From Actinomycetota bacterium (GTDB taxonomy: Bacteria > Actinomycetota > Actinomycetes > S36-B12 > FW305-bin1), in contig SCTR01000006.1 of the NCBI GenBank assembly GCA_004297305.1, forward strand, positions 194,129 through 258,128: a stretch of DNA of 64,000 bases. The letters are read 5' to 3'. Shown here in pieces: positions 55,092 to 64,000 of this stretch. The position numbers and the translations under genes are program-made. Under the pieces are notes generated by a model. The model worked only from the letters and a program-made list of their open reading frames with translations, was not told the origin of the DNA and did no database searches. The first letter of the stretch is position 1; each line of letters opens with the position of its first letter.

Positions 55092-56189
55092 TCAGCCGAA
55101 CACGGTCCGGCGCCGACGCAGCAGCCGGTAGATCGACTCCTGGATCGTCTGGCGGACGTGGTCGGTCAGGTTGAACACCAGCATCGGGTCGTCAGCGGCA
55201 CCGTCCGGGTAGCCGTCGGTCGGGATCGGCTCGCCGAATTCGATGAACCACTTGCTGGGCAACGGAATCAGGCCCAGGGGTCCCAGCCAGGGGAAGGTCG
55301 GGGTCAACGGGAAGTACGGCAGGCCGAGCAGCCGCGCGAGGGTCGGGGAGTTGCCCAGCATGGGGTAGATCTCCTCGGCCCCGACGATCGCGGTCGGGAT
55401 GATCGGGACGCGCGCCCGCAGCGCGGCGGCCACGAACCCGCCCCGGCCGAACCGCTGCAGCCGGTAGCGCTGCGAGAACGGCTTGCCGATGCCCTTGAAG
55501 CCCTCCGGCCAGACGCCCACCAACTCGCCACCGCCGAGCAGGCGTTGCGCGTCCGCGGGGGAGGCCAGCGTGTGACCAGCCTTGCGGGCGTAGCTGCCGA
55601 TGATCGGCAGCGAGAACACGAGGTCGGCGCCGAGCATCCGCAGGTTCCGGCGGGCGGGGTGGTGGTCCAGCAACGCCAACTGCGTCATGACCGCGTCCAC
55701 CGCGACGGTGCCGGAGTGGTTGGCCACCACCAGCGCCCCACCACTGTCCGGAACGTGGTCCATGCCGAGCGCGTCGACCCGGAACCAGCGCCGATACAGC
55801 GGCCGCAACGGCGCGGCCAGCACCCGGTCGGTCAGTTCGGCATCGAAACCAGTCTCGTCCACCTCGTAGTCGCCGGCCAGCCGACGGCGCACGAAATCGA
55901 GGAGATCAGTCCGAACCCCTTGTGGCGCAACCGGTTCCGCCGCCGCACGGGATGCCGACAGCGGCACGGGAACATCCGCGCTCCGCTGGTCGGCGGAGTC
56001 GGGGCGGACCGCGGCCCCGCCGGACGGCGTCGCCGCCGGCCGGGTAGGCGCCGGGGCGGGGCGGCCGCTACGGCGCCGGGAGCCGGTCGCCCCGGCCAGG
56101 CGCGCGGCCTGCGACGCGGTGAGCCGCCGGGGCGGTTCACCGTCGAGCGCGACGACAGTCGCGTCAGGCACCCGGCGTACTGCGCCCAT
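55092..56189 (-). CDS. 1-acylglycerol-3-phosphate acyltransferase family protein (PlsC-like)
   Basis: A membrane-associated phospholipid acyltransferase. It has 365 residues. The first ~105 are a low-complexity Ala/Pro/Arg region, unlike the compact E. coli enzyme. The catalytic motif VANHSGTVAVD (HxxxxD) is near residue 160, VWPEGFKGIGKPF near 230, and IIPTAIVGAEE near 265. The equivalent gene in mycobacteria stands in the same place beside bS22 and proC. The exact acceptor is unknown. Confidence 0.88.
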   Translation of the reverse strand: MGAVRRVPDATVVALDGEPPRRLTASQAARLAGATGSRRRSGRPAPAPTRPAATPSGGAAVRPDSADQRSADVPVPLSASRAAAEPVAPQGVRTDLLDFVRRRLAGDYEVDETGFDAELTDRVLAAPLRPLYRRWFRVDALGMDHVPDSGGALVVANHSGTVAVDAVMTQLALLDHHPARRNLRMLGADLVFSLPIIGSYARKAGHTLASPADAQRLLGGGELVGVWPEGFKGIGKPFSQRYRLQRFGRGGFVAAALRARVPIIPTAIVGAEEIYPMLGNSPTLARLLGLPYFPLTPTFPWLGPLGLIPLPSKWFIEFGEPIPTDGYPDGAADDPMLVFNLTDHVRQTIQESIYRLLRRRRTVFG

Positions 56190-56206
56190 GGCGTCGCCCG
56201 GTCAGC

Positions 56207-56305
56207 TCACTTCTTGTTGCGGCGCTGGACGCGGGTGCGCTTCAGCAGCTTGCGGTGCTTCTTCTTCGCCATGCGCTTGCGGCGCTTCTTGATCACAGAG
56301 CCCAC
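56207..56305 (-). CDS. Ribosomal protein bS22 (AURKAIP1/COX24-like), 32 residues
   Basis: Read by hand: from a GTG at 56303-56305, [18 protein letters not shown], continuing with [13 protein letters not shown]. More than half the residues are Lys or Arg. This is the very small 30S protein found in actinobacterial ribosomes, between the acyltransferase gene (17 bp downstream) and the excisionase-like HTH gene, its usual neighbours. It is too short for ordinary ORF cut-offs. Confidence 0.93.
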   Translation of the reverse strand: MGSVIKKRRKRMAKKKHRKLLKRTRVQRRNKK

Positions 56306-56478
56306 GGGCGGACCTCACGATCTCGTCGCCCGGATGCCCGAGCAGGCAGGCCCCGGCGGCCTGCGGCGCCGCGAGCCTATCGGGTGCGCAGCGACCAGCC
56401 GGACGGCCTCCACCACGAGGTCGTCGCAGGCGCCGGTCAGCGTTGCCCCTGCGATCAGACGGTGGTCAGGCGGTGCGG

Positions 56479-56685
56479 TCAGGCGGTCTCGATGAAGGAG
56501 TCGCGCAGGTAGTCGTGGACGGCCTGCTCCGGGACGCGGAACGAGCGCCCCACCCGGACCGCCGGCAGCTCTCCGTTGTGGACCAGGCGGTACACGGTCA
56601 TCTTCGAAACCCGCATCAGCGACGCGACTTCGGCGACCGTGAGGAAGCGCACCTCCGACAGCGGGCGCTCTGGTGTCTGGGACAT
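56479..56685 (-). CDS. Small MerR/excisionase-type DNA-binding protein (BldC-like)
   Basis: A 68-residue protein from the ATG at 56683-56685. It is almost only a winged helix: LTVAEVASLMRVSKMTVYRL is the helix-turn-helix at ~15-34 and GELPAVRVGRSFRVPEQAV the wing at ~38-56. Such proteins bind tandem repeats cooperatively, as BldC does in Streptomyces. The same gene stands between proC and bS22 in mycobacteria. The targets are unknown. Confidence 0.9.
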   Translation of the reverse strand: MSQTPERPLSEVRFLTVAEVASLMRVSKMTVYRLVHNGELPAVRVGRSFRVPEQAVHDYLRDSFIETA

Positions 56686-56967
56686 GCACCACCGTTTCTT
56701 CCTGCGAGGTGCCGGCGCCGGCTTCCCCTCCGGCGCCCGGTGACTCTCGCTGACTGCGGGAAGGGTAGTGGCGCGCGAGACGGCAGGGGAAGCGGCCGGA
56801 CGAATCGCGAACCTCAAACGGCCCAACCGAACCACAGGTCCCAGCCGATAACAGTAGTGTCCGCCTACCCGGACGGATGATCTGCTCCCCAGCAGCCCCG
56901 CACAGGCGCCGCGCGCTGGTCAGGATCGCGCCGTTTCGCCGCGGCGGGCCCGGCGTCGGTCCGAAAA

Positions 56968-57771
56968 TCAGCTGCCGGCCGCCAACTCCGCGCTGCGGTC
57001 CCGGGCAGCCTCGATCGCGGTGAGGAATGCCGCCCTGACCTTGTGATCGTCCAGTTCCCGTAGCGCGGCGATCGTCGTCCCCGCCGGCGAGCTGACCTGT
57101 TCTCGCAGCACCGAGGGGTGCTCGCCGGTCTCGGCGAGCATCCGGGCCGAACCGACCATCGTCCCCACGACCAGCTCGGCCGCGGTGGCACGCGGCAGGC
57201 CCAGCAGGACTCCGGCCTCGACCATCGCCTCGACCACGTAGAAGAAATACGCCGGGCCGCTGCCGGACAGCGCGGTCACCGCGTCCTGGTATTTCTCGGC
57301 GACGCGGACCACGGTGCCGACCGAACGCAGCAGACCCTCGGCCCGGTCCAGGTGCTCGCCGTCGCAGTGGGCGCCAGGCGACATCGCCGCGACGCCGGCG
57401 TCGACCAGCGCCGGGGTGTTCGGCATGACGCGGACGACCGCCGTACCGTCCGGGAGCCGTTGCTCCAGGTACGCCGTGGTGATGCCAGCGGCCAGCGACA
57501 CCACCAATGCCCCGGGCTGCACGGAAGCGCGCAACTGCGCCAGCACGTCGCCCATGTCCTGCGGCTTGACCACCAGCAGCACCGTCTCGGCGGCGGCCAC
57601 CGCGGTCAGGTCCGCGGCCGCGGTGACGCCGTACCTGTCGTTGAGTTCCGCGGCACGTTCCGGGCGCCGCTCGATCACCACCAGGTCGGCTGGTTCCCGG
57701 CCCGCGCGCAGCAATCCGGCGAGCAGTGCCTCGCCCATGACACCAGCCCCGACGATGGCGACCTGGCCCAC
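56968..57771 (-). CDS. proC: Pyrroline-5-carboxylate reductase
   Basis: The last step of proline synthesis, reducing pyrroline-5-carboxylate with NAD(P)H. It has 267 residues. The Rossmann start MGQVAIVGAGVMGEALLAGL, the motif VMPNTPALV near 115, and the C-terminal dimer segment SGSGPAYFFYVVEAMVEAGV with EQVSSPAGTTIAAL are all typical. It lies next to the gene for proline catabolism on the same strand, 249 bp downstream of it. Confidence 0.96.
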   Translation of the reverse strand: MGQVAIVGAGVMGEALLAGLLRAGREPADLVVIERRPERAAELNDRYGVTAAADLTAVAAAETVLLVVKPQDMGDVLAQLRASVQPGALVVSLAAGITTAYLEQRLPDGTAVVRVMPNTPALVDAGVAAMSPGAHCDGEHLDRAEGLLRSVGTVVRVAEKYQDAVTALSGSGPAYFFYVVEAMVEAGVLLGLPRATAAELVVGTMVGSARMLAETGEHPSVLREQVSSPAGTTIAALRELDDHKVRAAFLTAIEAARDRSAELAAGS

Positions 57772-57926
57772 CCCGACCTCCTCGGTTCCGCCGACAGGGC
57801 GGCATCGATTGATACGGCAGTATCGGCGCTACGACTCCTCGCGGTCGGCACCGACGTATCGCCGGCACGGCCGTATCTGCTGCCGCGGACGTCCCGGTTG
57901 CTGCAGTATCGGGCCGCCAGAGGGGT

Positions 57927-57986
57927 TTTCAGGCTGCGGCGCGGTGTCGGGGTTTGGCGCAGCGGCGCGGTTTCAGGCTGCGGCGC
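57927..57986. repeat. Short direct repeats in the gap before proC
   Basis: TTTCAGGCTGCGGCGC occurs exactly at 57927-57942 and 57971-57986, a 44-base period, with related GGTTTxGGCG units between and after. CAGTATCGG also occurs twice within 100 bases to the left. It may be a decayed minisatellite. Confidence 0.75.
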
Positions 57987-58020
57987 AGTCTCGGGTTTCG
58001 GCGGCGGCGTCGGGGAGCGG

Positions 58021-58947
58021 CTAGTCCCGGGATGTCAGCGCGCGGCCCAGCAGCGCCAGGTTCGCCGGTCGCTCGCCGAGCCGCCGCAGCAGGTATCGCC
58101 ACCAGTCGGTGCCGTACGGCAGGTACACCCGCACGCGTCGTCCCTGCGCCGCCAGCCGGCGCTGCTCGGCGGGGCGGACGCCGTACAGCATCTGGTACTC
58201 GATGCTGTCCGCCGACCGGCCCGCCGTCGTCGCCAGCGCTGCGGCAATGGCGAGCAGGCGCGGATCGTGCGTGGCGACCATCGGATATCCGGGACCGTTG
58301 ATGAGCGTCCGCAGGACGCGCACGTACGCCTTGTCCACCTCGGCCGCCGACGTATGGGCGACGGTGCCCGGTTCGTCGTACGCCCCCTTGCACAGCCGTA
58401 CCCGCGACCCCGCCGTGGCCAGCCGTTGCGCGTCGGCGGGCGTACGGCGCAGTGCCGCCTGCAGCACCGCACCCACCGAACTGTGGCGCTCCCGCAGCGC
58501 CATCACCGTCCCGAGCACGACGTCGGTGGTGGTGTGGTCCTCCATGTCCACCGTCATCGTGGTGCCGACATCGGCTGCGGCATCGGCGATCTGGCCGGCC
58601 AGGTCGAGCGCACGCGCCGGCCCGTCGGGAAGCGCGGCGCCCAGCGCGGACAGCTTGCACGACACCTCGACCGCGCCGGCGATACCGGCGCGGTCGAGCG
58701 CCGCGAGCAGGTCGAGGTAGCCGGTGACCGTGGCGGCCGCCGCCGTCGGATCGGCCACGTCCTCACCGAGCCGATCCACGCTGACGACCAGGCCGTCGGA
58801 CACCAGCGCTGCGGCAGCTCGTACGGCGTCGTCGACGGTCTCGCCGGCCACGAAGCGTTCGACCAGCTGCCGGGTGACGGGTGCGGCCACGGCAAGCTGC
58901 CGCGCACGGCTGCTGCCAGCCAGTCCCAGCAGAGCGCCTCGCAGCAC
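58021..58947 (-). CDS. Proline dehydrogenase
   Basis: A flavoenzyme that oxidises proline to pyrroline-5-carboxylate, passing electrons to the quinone pool. It has 308 residues from a GTG at 58945-58947, 32 bp after the stop of the preceding gene; this is the normal length of the single-domain (PutB/PRODH) type. Barrel motifs TVDMEDHTTTD, RLCKGAYDEP, VATHDPRLL and EYQMLYGVR carry the flavin and substrate contacts. VYLPYGTDWWRYLLRRLGER is the C-terminal signature. The dehydrogenase for the product is not in the window. Confidence 0.94.
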   Translation of the reverse strand: MLRGALLGLAGSSRARQLAVAAPVTRQLVERFVAGETVDDAVRAAAALVSDGLVVSVDRLGEDVADPTAAAATVTGYLDLLAALDRAGIAGAVEVSCKLSALGAALPDGPARALDLAGQIADAAADVGTTMTVDMEDHTTTDVVLGTVMALRERHSSVGAVLQAALRRTPADAQRLATAGSRVRLCKGAYDEPGTVAHTSAAEVDKAYVRVLRTLINGPGYPMVATHDPRLLAIAAALATTAGRSADSIEYQMLYGVRPAEQRRLAAQGRRVRVYLPYGTDWWRYLLRRLGERPANLALLGRALTSRD

Positions 58948-58979
58948 GGTGCCGGCGTCCGCTCCCGGTCGCGCCGCCG

Positions 58980-59168
58980 CTACTCGGCGTCCGTGCGGTG
59001 CGAGTGACTGCCGGTCAGCAGGAACTGCAGGTGCCGCATGACCTCGCGCAGCTCCTCGTCCGGCCTGGCCCGATTCGCCCCACTGCTGTACGACTCGTAG
59101 CAGGCCCGCAGCGCGGCGATCGGGTCGTAGTCCTCGGCGTGCGTGTCCCGGGGGTCGCTGTTGTCCAT
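58980..59168 (-). CDS. Small acidic hypothetical protein
   Basis: A 62-residue protein starting MDNSDPRDTHAEDYDPIAAL, with a good ribosome-binding site GGGAGG five bases before the ATG. It is a charged, helical, soluble protein (ALRACYESYSSGANRARPDE) with no membrane part. I cannot name a family. It precedes proline dehydrogenase by 32 bp and may be co-transcribed. Confidence 0.7.
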   Translation of the reverse strand: MDNSDPRDTHAEDYDPIAALRACYESYSSGANRARPDEELREVMRHLQFLLTGSHSHRTDAE

Positions 59169-59345
59169 GGGTCCTCCCAGATCCGGCACCAGTGTGGCGC
59201 TGCCCGCCGGCGATGCTGCGGTGGCCACCATGATTGCGTTTCACGACCGCCACGGCCACCGAAGCCGAGCCGGTGATTTGCCGGTCATCGAGCCGGTGAC
59301 CGACCATGGTTGAGGGTGCAACGATCGCTGCCCAAGGAGGCCGCC

Positions 59346-59801
59346 GTGCAGGTCAAGGAGCTCGGTCACGCAGTGCTGTTCGTCCGCGACGTCGCGGCAT
59401 CGGCGTACTTCTACCGCGAAGTCCTCGGATTCCGGCAAGTGATGCCCGCCGCCGGCGAGCCGATCGAGTTCGGCGCGATGTTCTCCGGCGGCAGGACTCA
59501 CCACGAACTGTTCCTCATCGGCGTCGGCGACGGCGCCACACCGATACCCGCTGGTCGCCGGATCGGCCTCTACCACTTGGGTTTCAAGGTCGGCGACACC
59601 GACGACGAACTGCGCGAGGCCCTGGCAGACCTGCAAGCGGCAGGGGTGGAACTCGTCGGCGCCTCCGACCACGACGTCACCCACAGCCTCTACCTGCACG
59701 ATCCGGACGGGAACGAGATCGAGCTGTACGTCGACGTGCCCGGCGCCGACTGGGACGACATCGCCCGGCTGGGCGCCCGGCCGAAGCCCTTGCGGCTCTG
59801 A
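59346..59801 (+). CDS. VOC (glyoxalase/dioxygenase) family protein
   Basis: A vicinal-oxygen-chelate protein of 151 residues from a GTG at 59346, chosen because AAGGAGG lies six bases upstream. Two beta-alpha-beta-beta-beta halves are visible. Candidate metal ligands are His in KELGHAVLF, Glu or His in HHELFLIG, His in YHLGFKV and Glu in EIELYVDV. LHDPDGNEIELYV is the standard end of the fold. It resembles catechol-2,3-dioxygenase-like members, but the substrate cannot be read from the sequence. Confidence 0.88.
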   Translation: MQVKELGHAVLFVRDVAASAYFYREVLGFRQVMPAAGEPIEFGAMFSGGRTHHELFLIGVGDGATPIPAGRRIGLYHLGFKVGDTDDELREALADLQAAGVELVGASDHDVTHSLYLHDPDGNEIELYVDVPGADWDDIARLGARPKPLRL

Positions 59802-59842
59802 CGCTCGAGGCCGTGCTCGCGGCGACTGCCGCCCTCGGACAC

Positions 59843-59866
59843 GCTGCCGCCTGCTCCGCCGGCAGC
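59843..59866. terminator. Possible terminator hairpin between the VOC gene and the epimerase gene
   Basis: Arms GCTGCCG and CGGCAGC in the convergent gap, with a 10-base loop. No T-run. Confidence 0.4.
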
Positions 59867-59945
59867 TGCCGTGCCCGGAAAGCGCTGTGGCCGTGGGCAT
59901 CGCCGATGTGGTCGACCGCGACGCCCTCCCAATCCCTGCGGGCGG

Positions 59946-60749
59946 TCAGCCGTCGGCGGCGGCCAGGTGGCGCCGGGCGAAAGCGAGCGCCTCGGCGAGG
60001 TCGAGCGCCCGCTCCTGGCGGTCCGCGGCACGGCGAGTGGACACCTCGACCACCACCGTCCCGCTGAAGTCCCGGCCTGCCAGGTGCTGCAGCAACTCCG
60101 CGCACCGTTGCGTCCCCCTGCCGGGGACCAGATGCTCGTCGCGTGGCGAGCCGGATCCGTCGGCGAGGTGGACGTGCGCCAGCCGGTCGCTGAGGTCGCG
60201 GGCCAGGTCGAGCGCATCGGTCCCGCTGACGGCGGTATGCGACAGATCCACTGTCGTGGCCGGATAGTCGGAGTCGCGGATATCCCAGCTCGGCGCGTAC
60301 GCGGCCAGCGACCGGCTCCGCACCCGCCACGGGAACATGTTCTCCACGGCCAGCACAAGGCCGGACTCCTCGGTCATCCGCTGTAGTCCGGTGACGAAGG
60401 CCCGGGCGTAGTCGCGCTGCCAGCGGAAGGGTGGATGCACCACGACGGTACCGGCTCCCAACTCCTCGGCGACCGCCCGGGCGCGCTGCAGCTTGCCCCA
60501 CGGCTCCGTCCCCCAGACCCGTTGGGTGACAAGCAGACAGGGTGCGTGCACCGACAGGATCGGCACCCCCGTGGTGTCCGAGAGCCGCCGCAGCGCATCA
60601 CGATCCTGGCTCACCTCGTCGGCGGTGACCATCACCTCGACGCCGTCGTAGCCGAGTTCGGCGGCCAACTCGAACGCGGCACCGGTCGATTCCGGGTAGA
60701 CACTGATCGTCGATAGCGCGACCTTCGCTCCCGGCGGCCGCCCGGTCAC
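59946..60749 (-). CDS. Sugar phosphate isomerase/epimerase family protein (TIM barrel)
   Basis: An AP-endonuclease-2-like barrel of 267 residues. Metal ligands probably include Glu in [11 protein letters not shown], His in SVHAP, His in VVVHPPFRW, Glu in [10 protein letters not shown], Asp/His in VDLSHTA, His in HVHLADG and Glu in VVVEVSTRR. The reaction is unknown. The gene stands near ppx and proC in many actinobacteria, which argues for a conserved housekeeping role. It lies 10 bp after the P-type ATPase gene. Confidence 0.88.
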   Translation of the reverse strand: MTGRPPGAKVALSTISVYPESTGAAFELAAELGYDGVEVMVTADEVSQDRDALRRLSDTTGVPILSVHAPCLLVTQRVWGTEPWGKLQRARAVAEELGAGTVVVHPPFRWQRDYARAFVTGLQRMTEESGLVLAVENMFPWRVRSRSLAAYAPSWDIRDSDYPATTVDLSHTAVSGTDALDLARDLSDRLAHVHLADGSGSPRDEHLVPGRGTQRCAELLQHLAGRDFSGTVVVEVSTRRAADRQERALDLAEALAFARRHLAAADG

Positions 60750-60759
60750 CGCACGCCGT

Positions 60760-63096
60760 TCACGTGCGCCGCCACCGATCGCTCAACCGTCCAGCGACGA
60801 TCACCAGCGCCGCCCCCAGCAGGCCGATGCCCACCGCCCACAACCGATCCGCGTCGGCCTGCAGCTCCAGGGCGAAGAACCGCGACAGCGGCGGTACGAC
60901 GAGCACCGCGACGTAACAGCCGGCCATCGCCGCGACGATCGCCAACCGCAACGCGTTCAACGGCCGGGCGGACTCGATGAGCACGGCCAGCGACACGATG
61001 AACAGCGCCGTCGTCGCGTCCACCTTCGCCGCGGCACTCCCGTCGTACGTCGCCCACGTCGCCACCAGGTACGCCGCGAACGACGCGGCCGCGGTGATCA
61101 CGCCCGCCGGAATCGCGAAGATCATCACACGCCGGAAGAAACCGGGCCTGAATCGCTCGGCATTGGGCATGAGCGCCAGGAAGAACGCCGGGATCCCGAT
61201 CGTCAATGCGCTCACCAGCGACAGATGCCGTGGCAGGAACGGGAACGCCACGGCGAAGACGCCGGTCATGAACGACACGATCGTGGCGTACACGGACTTG
61301 GTGAGGAACACGTCGGAGACCCGCTCGATGTTGCCGAGTACCCGGCGACCTTCCGCCACGACAGACGGCATCACCGTGAACTGGTCGTCCAGCAGCACGA
61401 TCTGCGCCACCGCGCGAGTGGCGCCGGCGCCCGAACCCATCGCGATACCGAGATCAGCCGCCTTCAGCGCGAGGACGTCGTTCACCCCGTCCCCGGTCAT
61501 GGCGACCGTCGATCCGTTGTGGTGCAGGGCGTCGACCAGTTGCCGCTTCTGGGACGGGCTGACCCGGCCGAACACCGAATGCCGCGCGACGACGTCCGCC
61601 AGTTCGGCCAGGTCGGTCGGCAGCCCGCGGGCGTCCACCGGATCGGCCGCACCGGGCACCCCGGCCTGGGCCGCGATCGCCGCAGCCGTCGTCGGGTGAT
61701 CGCCGGAGATGACCTTGACCTGGACCCCCTGATCGAGGAAGTACCGCACGGTGTCGGCGGCGTCGGGCCGCAGTCGCTGGTCGATGACCACCAGGGCCGC
61801 CGGGGCGAGCGGCCCGGTGCCCGCGTCGGCGGACGGCGCGGCGTCGCCGCTGCATCGAGCCAGCAGCAGCACCCGCGCGCCACCGGCGGCCAGGTCGTCA
61901 GCCTGGCGCCGGCTGGCCGTCCCGTCAGGCAGCAGGAACTCCGGCGCGCCGAGCACCCAGCTGCCGTGATCGGCGAAGGTCGCCGCCGACCACTTGCGAG
62001 CGCTGGAGAACGCGACGGTGTCGAGCACCGTCCAATCCGCCGGCCGCGTGAAGCCGTCGGCCACGGCCTGCAGCGTCGGGTTCGGCTGTAACTCGCTGGC
62101 GCCCAACGCCCCCAGTGCCGCTGCGACCGGCGCGTCGGGGTCGAGGACGACGACGTCGCGCACCGCCATGCCGGGTGCGGTCAGCGTGCCGGTCTTGTCG
62201 ACACAGACCACGTCGACCCGGGCCAGCACCTCGACCGCGGGCATCTCCTGCACCAGAGTTCGCTTGCGCGCCAACCGGACCACCGCGACCGCCATCGCGA
62301 TGCTGGTCAGCAGGACCAGGCCCTCCGGGACCATGGTCACCACGCCCGCGATCGCCCCGCGGACGGCGTCCTTCACGGGGATGTCCGCGCGCAGCTGGGA
62401 CACGACCAGCAGCAACCCGACCGGGACGAGGAACCACGACACGAACCGGATGAACCGCATGATCGAGTCGCGCAGTTCGGAATTGGTGAGGCTGAACTTC
62501 TTCGCCTCCTGGGTCAGCCCAGCGGCGAACGAGTCCGCTCCCACCCGGGTAGCGCGGTAGAGCCCGTGGCCGGCCACGACGAACGAACCGGACATCGCGG
62601 TGTCGCCCACCGCCTTGTCGACCGGGTCGGCTTCGCCGGTCAGCAGGCTCTCGTCGATCTCCAACCCGTCGCTGACCAGGATCTCGCCGTCCACCACGAA
62701 CTGATCGCCGGTGCGCAGCACGACGAGGTCGTCGAGCACGATGTCGGCCGCCGCGACGGAGCGGTCGCCGTCAGCACGCCGTACGACCGGCCTGGCCGCA
62801 CCGATGACCGACAGCGCGGCGAGTGTCCGGGCCGCCCGGTACTCCTGCACGATCCCGATGCCGGTGTTGGCCAGGATGATGAAGCCGAACAGCGCGTCCT
62901 GCCAGGGCGCCACGACGAGCATGAGCACCCACAGCGAGCCGATGAGGCCGTTGAACCACGTGAAGGTGTTGGTCCGGACGATGTCGCCCAGCGACCGTGC
63001 GTTCGCGTCCGGCGCGTGATTGGCCTGCCCGCGGGCGATCCGGTCATCGACCTCCGCCTGGGTCAGGCCCGGCCCCACCAGCGTCTGGCTCGTCAC
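60760..63096 (-). CDS. Cation-transporting P-type ATPase (CtpE-like)
   Basis: A pump of 778 residues from a GTG overlapping the ppx stop. The phosphorylated Asp300 is in [18 protein letters not shown] is the actuator motif, [11 protein letters not shown] the ion-site helix M4 near 250, [10 protein letters not shown] and [13 protein letters not shown] the P-domain motifs. The M4 sequence PEGL and the overall look fit CtpE of mycobacteria, reported to handle calcium, more than heavy-metal pumps, which have CPC. There is no N-terminal metal-binding domain. The ion is inferred. Confidence 0.9.
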   Translation of the reverse strand: MTSQTLVGPGLTQAEVDDRIARGQANHAPDANARSLGDIVRTNTFTWFNGLIGSLWVLMLVVAPWQDALFGFIILANTGIGIVQEYRAARTLAALSVIGAARPVVRRADGDRSVAAADIVLDDLVVLRTGDQFVVDGEILVSDGLEIDESLLTGEADPVDKAVGDTAMSGSFVVAGHGLYRATRVGADSFAAGLTQEAKKFSLTNSELRDSIMRFIRFVSWFLVPVGLLLVVSQLRADIPVKDAVRGAIAGVVTMVPEGLVLLTSIAMAVAVVRLARKRTLVQEMPAVEVLARVDVVCVDKTGTLTAPGMAVRDVVVLDPDAPVAAALGALGASELQPNPTLQAVADGFTRPADWTVLDTVAFSSARKWSAATFADHGSWVLGAPEFLLPDGTASRRQADDLAAGGARVLLLARCSGDAAPSADAGTGPLAPAALVVIDQRLRPDAADTVRYFLDQGVQVKVISGDHPTTAAAIAAQAGVPGAADPVDARGLPTDLAELADVVARHSVFGRVSPSQKRQLVDALHHNGSTVAMTGDGVNDVLALKAADLGIAMGSGAGATRAVAQIVLLDDQFTVMPSVVAEGRRVLGNIERVSDVFLTKSVYATIVSFMTGVFAVAFPFLPRHLSLVSALTIGIPAFFLALMPNAERFRPGFFRRVMIFAIPAGVITAAASFAAYLVATWATYDGSAAAKVDATTALFIVSLAVLIESARPLNALRLAIVAAMAGCYVAVLVVPPLSRFFALELQADADRLWAVGIGLLGAALVIVAGRLSDRWRRT

Positions 63097-64000
63097 GGGG
63101 CCAGCCCGTCGAGGCGGCGGAGGATGACGCCCTCCCGCAACGCCCACGGGCAGATCTCCAAGGAGTTCAACGAGAACAGGTCCATCGCCGCTTCGGCCAC
63201 GACGGCACCGGCGACCAGTTGCGGGGCACGGCCGAGAGAGACGCCGGGCAGCGTCGAACGCTCCACCGCCGACATCGCCGCAAGCTTCGGCAGCCACTCG
63301 TGCAGGTCGGCCCGCCGCAGCGTCCGCCGGACGAACGGGCCCTCGCTGCTGGGTGCCGCGCCGGTGATGCGCGCCAGCTGCCGGAACGTCTTGCTGGTCG
63401 CCACCGCGTGCCGCGGCTCCCCGACGCGCAGCACCGAGCCGACCACCTCGGCAATGCTCGCGCGTACCTGCCGGCGCAGCGCCCGCACGTCGTCGGGCGA
63501 CGGCGGATCGGTCTGCAGCCGGTCGCGCGTCAACCGGCCGGCGCCCAGCGCCAGGGACACCGCCACGTCGGGGTCCTCGTCGGCACCGGTGGCGATCTCC
63601 AGCGAGCCGCCGCCGATGTCGAGCACCAGCAACCGGCCGGACGACCAGCCGAACCAGCGGCGTACGGCCAGGAACGTCCAGCGGGCCTCGTCTCGGCCGG
63701 ACAGCACCTGCAGGTCGATACCGGTCTGCCGGCGGACCCGGTCGAGCACCTCGTCACCGTTGGTGGCGTCACGCAGCGCCGACGTGGCGAACGCGACGAC
63801 CTCGGTGACCCCCAGGTCCTCGGCGACCTCGAGGGACTCGCGGACGAAGGCCACCAGCTCGTCGATCGCGGCCTCATCGACCCGGCCGTCGACGGTCAGG
63901 TGTTCGGACAGCCGCAGCTCGTGTTTGCGCGAGGACGCAGGGACCGGTGCACCGCCGTGATGCGCGTCGACGACCAGCAGATGGACGGTGTTGGAACCGA
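63093..64000 (-). CDS. Ppx/GppA family phosphatase (5' end cut by the window edge)
   Basis: An exopolyphosphatase or pppGpp phosphohydrolase of the actin-like fold. I extended the frame by hand to the right edge: [20 protein letters not shown] appears at the very end, the phosphate-1 motif, so only about ten codons are missing. [14 protein letters not shown] is the second phosphate loop. [18 protein letters not shown] and [16 protein letters not shown] are typical. It is the first gene of the unit with the P-type ATPase and epimerase. Confidence 0.94.
   Translation of the reverse strand, partial: GSNTVHLLVVDAHHGGAPVPASSRKHELRLSEHLTVDGRVDEAAIDELVAFVRESLEVAEDLGVTEVVAFATSALRDATNGDEVLDRVRRQTGIDLQVLSGRDEARWTFLAVRRWFGWSSGRLLVLDIGGGSLEIATGADEDPDVAVSLALGAGRLTRDRLQTDPPSPDDVRALRRQVRASIAEVVGSVLRVGEPRHAVATSKTFRQLARITGAAPSSEGPFVRRTLRRADLHEWLPKLAAMSAVERSTLPGVSLGRAPQLVAGAVVAEAAMDLFSLNSLEICPWALREGVILRRLDGLAP

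Noticed and set aside
1-64000. tRNA or rRNA genes, CRISPR arrays, insertion sequences, integrases
   Set aside because: None seen in the intergenic stretches. No regularly spaced repeats, no transposase or integrase motifs and no cloverleaf-like T-arm/acceptor sequences were recognised. Genes are packed, leaving little room.

Overview
This 64 kb window comes from a high-GC actinobacterial chromosome (Actinomycetota). The evidence is about 70% GC through most of it, frequent GTG starts with GTGA/ATGA stop-start overlaps, a menaquinone-linked 14-subunit type complex I, a rex-hemACD-hemB operon, a BldC-like small regulator, the tiny ribosomal protein bS22 (AURKAIP1-like), and a c-di-AMP riboswitch in front of an NlpC/P60 hydrolase. 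The order of the right end (ppx, sugar epimerase, proC, small HTH gene, bS22, acyltransferase) resembles that of mycobacteria and streptomycetes. The genus cannot be fixed from the sequence alone.

Layout. 1-13.6 kb: nuoA-M on the minus strand, with nuoM cut by the left edge and nuoN outside. 13.7-17.3 kb: a geranylgeranyl-reductase-family gene (MenJ-like) with a near-perfect Rex operator upstream, then menG/ubiE and menF. 17.4-26.3 kb: an accessory block between menF and menD with an epoxide-hydrolase-like gene, two small membrane ORFs and a 2213-residue secreted RHS protein. The last ~150 residues of that protein match bacterial phospholipase A2. 26.4-32.5 kb: menD-menC-menB (minus) divergent from menE-menA (plus). 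32.5-33.4 kb: two small membrane proteins. 33.4-38.2 kb: a second accessory block, a MacB-like ABC export cassette with a peptidoglycan-binding adaptor, a lipoprotein and a small secreted crystallin-like protein. 38.7-42.8 kb: cytochrome c maturation system II (ccsB, resB, ccdA, resA). 42.8-52.0 kb: a phosphatase, hemL, the riboswitch-controlled NlpC/P60 gene, then hemB, hemD fusion, hemC, hemA and rex. 52.2-54.8 kb: efeB and efeO with an iron box. 54.8-64 kb: glutaredoxin, acyltransferase, bS22, HTH regulator, proC, proline dehydrogenase, a VOC protein, a sugar epimerase, a P-type ATPase and ppx/gppA (cut by the right edge).

How it works together. Almost all the core genes serve one theme. 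Complex I delivers electrons to menaquinone, the men genes make that quinone, the hem and ccs genes make and install haem, and Rex, which reads NADH/NAD+, is encoded here and has a visible operator ahead of the menJ/nuo block. The two accessory blocks interrupt this respiratory supercluster. The strongest candidate for an undescribed system is the RHS-phospholipase A2 effector with its adjacent membrane protein, which is a possible immunity gene. The second is the five-gene secreted-protein/lipoprotein/ABC cassette.
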